Source: Aristolochia californica (taxonomy: Eukaryota > Streptophyta > Magnoliopsida > Piperales > Aristolochiaceae). Taken from it: 64,000 bases of DNA. Every line of letters begins with the position of its first letter. The stretch's first letter is position 1. A program made the position numbers and the translations under genes. Positions 62,401-64,000 of the stretch are shown one piece after another. The stretch covers positions 17,919,276 through 17,983,275 of the forward strand of contig JARWKL010000006.1 in NCBI GenBank assembly GCA_029961685.1. The letters are read 5' to 3'. Below the pieces are notes generated by a model. The model was not told the origin of the DNA, ran no database searches, and worked only from the letters and a program-made list of their open reading frames with translations.

Positions 62401-63698
62401 TAATCTTTAAAAATCACAGATACTTTTTGGAATTATATCTCTCAGCATTTGTGCATTTTCATTTTGGATGTTCAATTTTTTTTCAAATCCAAACATGAGT
62501 TTTCACTCTCCCATTTTTCTCGTAAACAAAAAGATAAGGGAAAGAGATCACAACAAAATGAAAATTTTAGAGTTTATGTAAGCAAAAAATTGAAAACTTT
62601 AATAAATGTAAGAGAAGAAAATTATTTAACACACTAAAAATGAACACCAAGGTTTTGTTATCCATGTTTGGGAAATTCCACTAGTACAACCTGTAATTGC
62701 TTAGTGGTATTTTGTAAGAAAGAGATTTCTAATTGATCCTAACATGTTTTAAATGTGGTGGATATGCATGCCTGAAACATGTTGAAGATGCAAATGACAT
62801 AATGATCCAAAAATTTGGAGTAGAAAAAATTAAATTTTCAAGTTAACGAGCGGTGGGATATTTACCAGAGCAAAACAACTCACTTTTTGCCTATTTTACA
62901 AAAAGCGGACCTTATAATCATAGATCATCGTAAATGTTCTGATCGATTAATGATGTACAATGTCTATAATTTTGGTTAGAAATTACTTATTGTTTGGGAG
63001 TCAACACTCAATTAAAAAGGCCACGCCCCCCTCTTTCGATGATTGCAAAACCTAATATATAAAAAATTTACCATCCTTAAAAATCACCGATTCTTTTTGA
63101 AGTTATCTCTCTCAGCATTTGTGCATTTCCATTTTGGATGTTCAATTTTTTTTTAAATCCAAACTTGAGTTTTCACTCTCCCGTTTTTCTCGTAAACAAA
63201 AACATAAGGCAAATAGATCACAACAAAATGAAAATTTTAGAATATATGTATACAAAAAATTAAAACTATAATAAATGTAAGTGAAGAAAATTATTTCACG
63301 CACTAAAAATGAACACCAAAGTTTTGTTATCCAAGTTTGGGAAATTCCACCAGTACAACCACTAATAGGTTGGTGGAATTTTATTAGAAAGTTATTTCTA
63401 ATTGATCCTAAGATTTTTTAAATGTGGTGGATATGCATGCCTGAAATATGTTGAAGATGAAAATGACCTAATGATTGAAAAATTTAGAGTAGAAAAAATT
63501 AAATTCTCAAGTTAACGTGTGGAGGGATATTTACAAGAGTTCAAGAGACTTTTTTGCCTATTTTACAAAACGTGGATCTAACATTCATAGTTCATCGTAA
63601 ATGTTTTGTCGATTAAAGATGTCTAACGCCTAATTTTTTTTTAAAAATGACTTATAGTTTGGGAATCAACACTCAGTTAAAAATGTGTCCCCACCCCT

Positions 63699-63722
63699 CC
63701 CCCCCCCCCCCCCCCCCCCCCC
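63699..63722 (+). repeat. Poly-C tract, 24 C
   Basis: Twenty-four consecutive C at the C-rich site of the monomer, followed by TTCTCTTCCGATAATTGC. Confidence 0.9.
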
Positions 63723-64000
63723 TTCTCTTCCGATAATTGCAAAAACCAATATATAAAAAACAAAAATAGTTTAAAATCCTTAAAAATCACAGATACTTTT
63801 AGGAATTATCTCTCTCAGAATTGTTGCATTTAATTTTTGGATGTTCAATTGTTTTTCATTTCCCAACTTGAGTTTTAATTCTCCCATTTTCTCAATAACA
63901 AAAAGATAAGGCAAATAGGTCACAAAAAAATGAAAATTTTAGAGTTTATGTTTGGAAAAAATTGAAAATTATAGTAAATGTAAGTGAAGAAATTTTTTTC

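Larger units (their letters stand above)
59287..64000. repeat. Right satellite array
   Basis: The same monomer continues to the end of the window, with anchors at about 59338 (short form), 60016, 60693, 61375, 62055, 62738 and 63407. The monomers near 60.5-61.4 kb resemble the ones at 50.7-51.7 and 53.9-54.7 kb (TAGCTAGGTGGAATTTT, CCAGTGCC, TTTTATGAATTATCTC) but are more diverged. Nothing else is seen here. Confidence 0.96.

Noticed and set aside
1..64000. CRISPR-like array or prokaryotic defence locus
   Set aside because: The repeat unit is about 675 bp with no unique spacers, and the only protein-coding remnants are from a plant-type LTR retrotransposon.
1..64000. tRNA, rRNA or other structured RNA genes
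   Set aside because: I saw no cloverleaf-type A and B box pair or rRNA-like segment by reading. A tRNAscan and Rfam search would be needed to exclude them formally.

Overview
The window looks like plant heterochromatin, most likely from a flowering plant. Nearly all of it is one AT-rich tandem satellite with an unusually long monomer of about 670-685 bp. Every copy I followed is in the same head-to-tail orientation. I see no functional cellular protein-coding gene and no rRNA or tRNA gene. The plant assignment rests on a plant-type Ty3/gypsy chromovirus (gag-pol with a chromodomain and a tRNA-iMet-type primer site) and on a second LTR with plant-like promoter motifs. I do not recognise the satellite family or the species.

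Layout. 1-36880: satellite array, about 54 monomers, many diverged, several with internal deletions, two with 67-bp local duplications. About 36878-41668: a decayed chromovirus on the minus strand. Its 5' LTR (41262-41668), primer-binding site, gag, protease, reverse transcriptase/RNase H, integrase, chromodomain and polypurine tract can be followed in order. All but about 7 bp of the 3' LTR is missing, together with about 165 bp of flanking satellite. 41669-58725: satellite again, with recent duplications (about 701-bp units at 44.95-46.33 kb; a roughly 4.4-4.5 kb higher-order unit repeated at 51.2-54.3 and 55.65-58.7 kb; three adjacent ~648-bp copies at 54.3-56.2 kb). 58726-59286: a 561-bp solo LTR of a second, unrelated retrotransposon, minus strand, with a perfect 5-bp target-site duplication. 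59287-64000: satellite to the end of the window.

How the parts relate. From about 30 kb onward the satellite has higher-order organisation: diagnostic monomer variants (a short monomer with an internal deletion, and a monomer carrying TTTTCAGAAATGAC) recur every 3-5 kb. This fits expansion by unequal exchange and gene conversion. The retroelements are later insertions. The chromovirus has many premature stops, most of them explained by single C-to-T changes, as expected of methylated DNA. Long C homopolymers, up to 45 C, appear at one fixed position of the monomer and mark a slippage hotspot. The many short open frames of 60-119 codons inside the satellite are by-products of the repeat and I do not call them genes.
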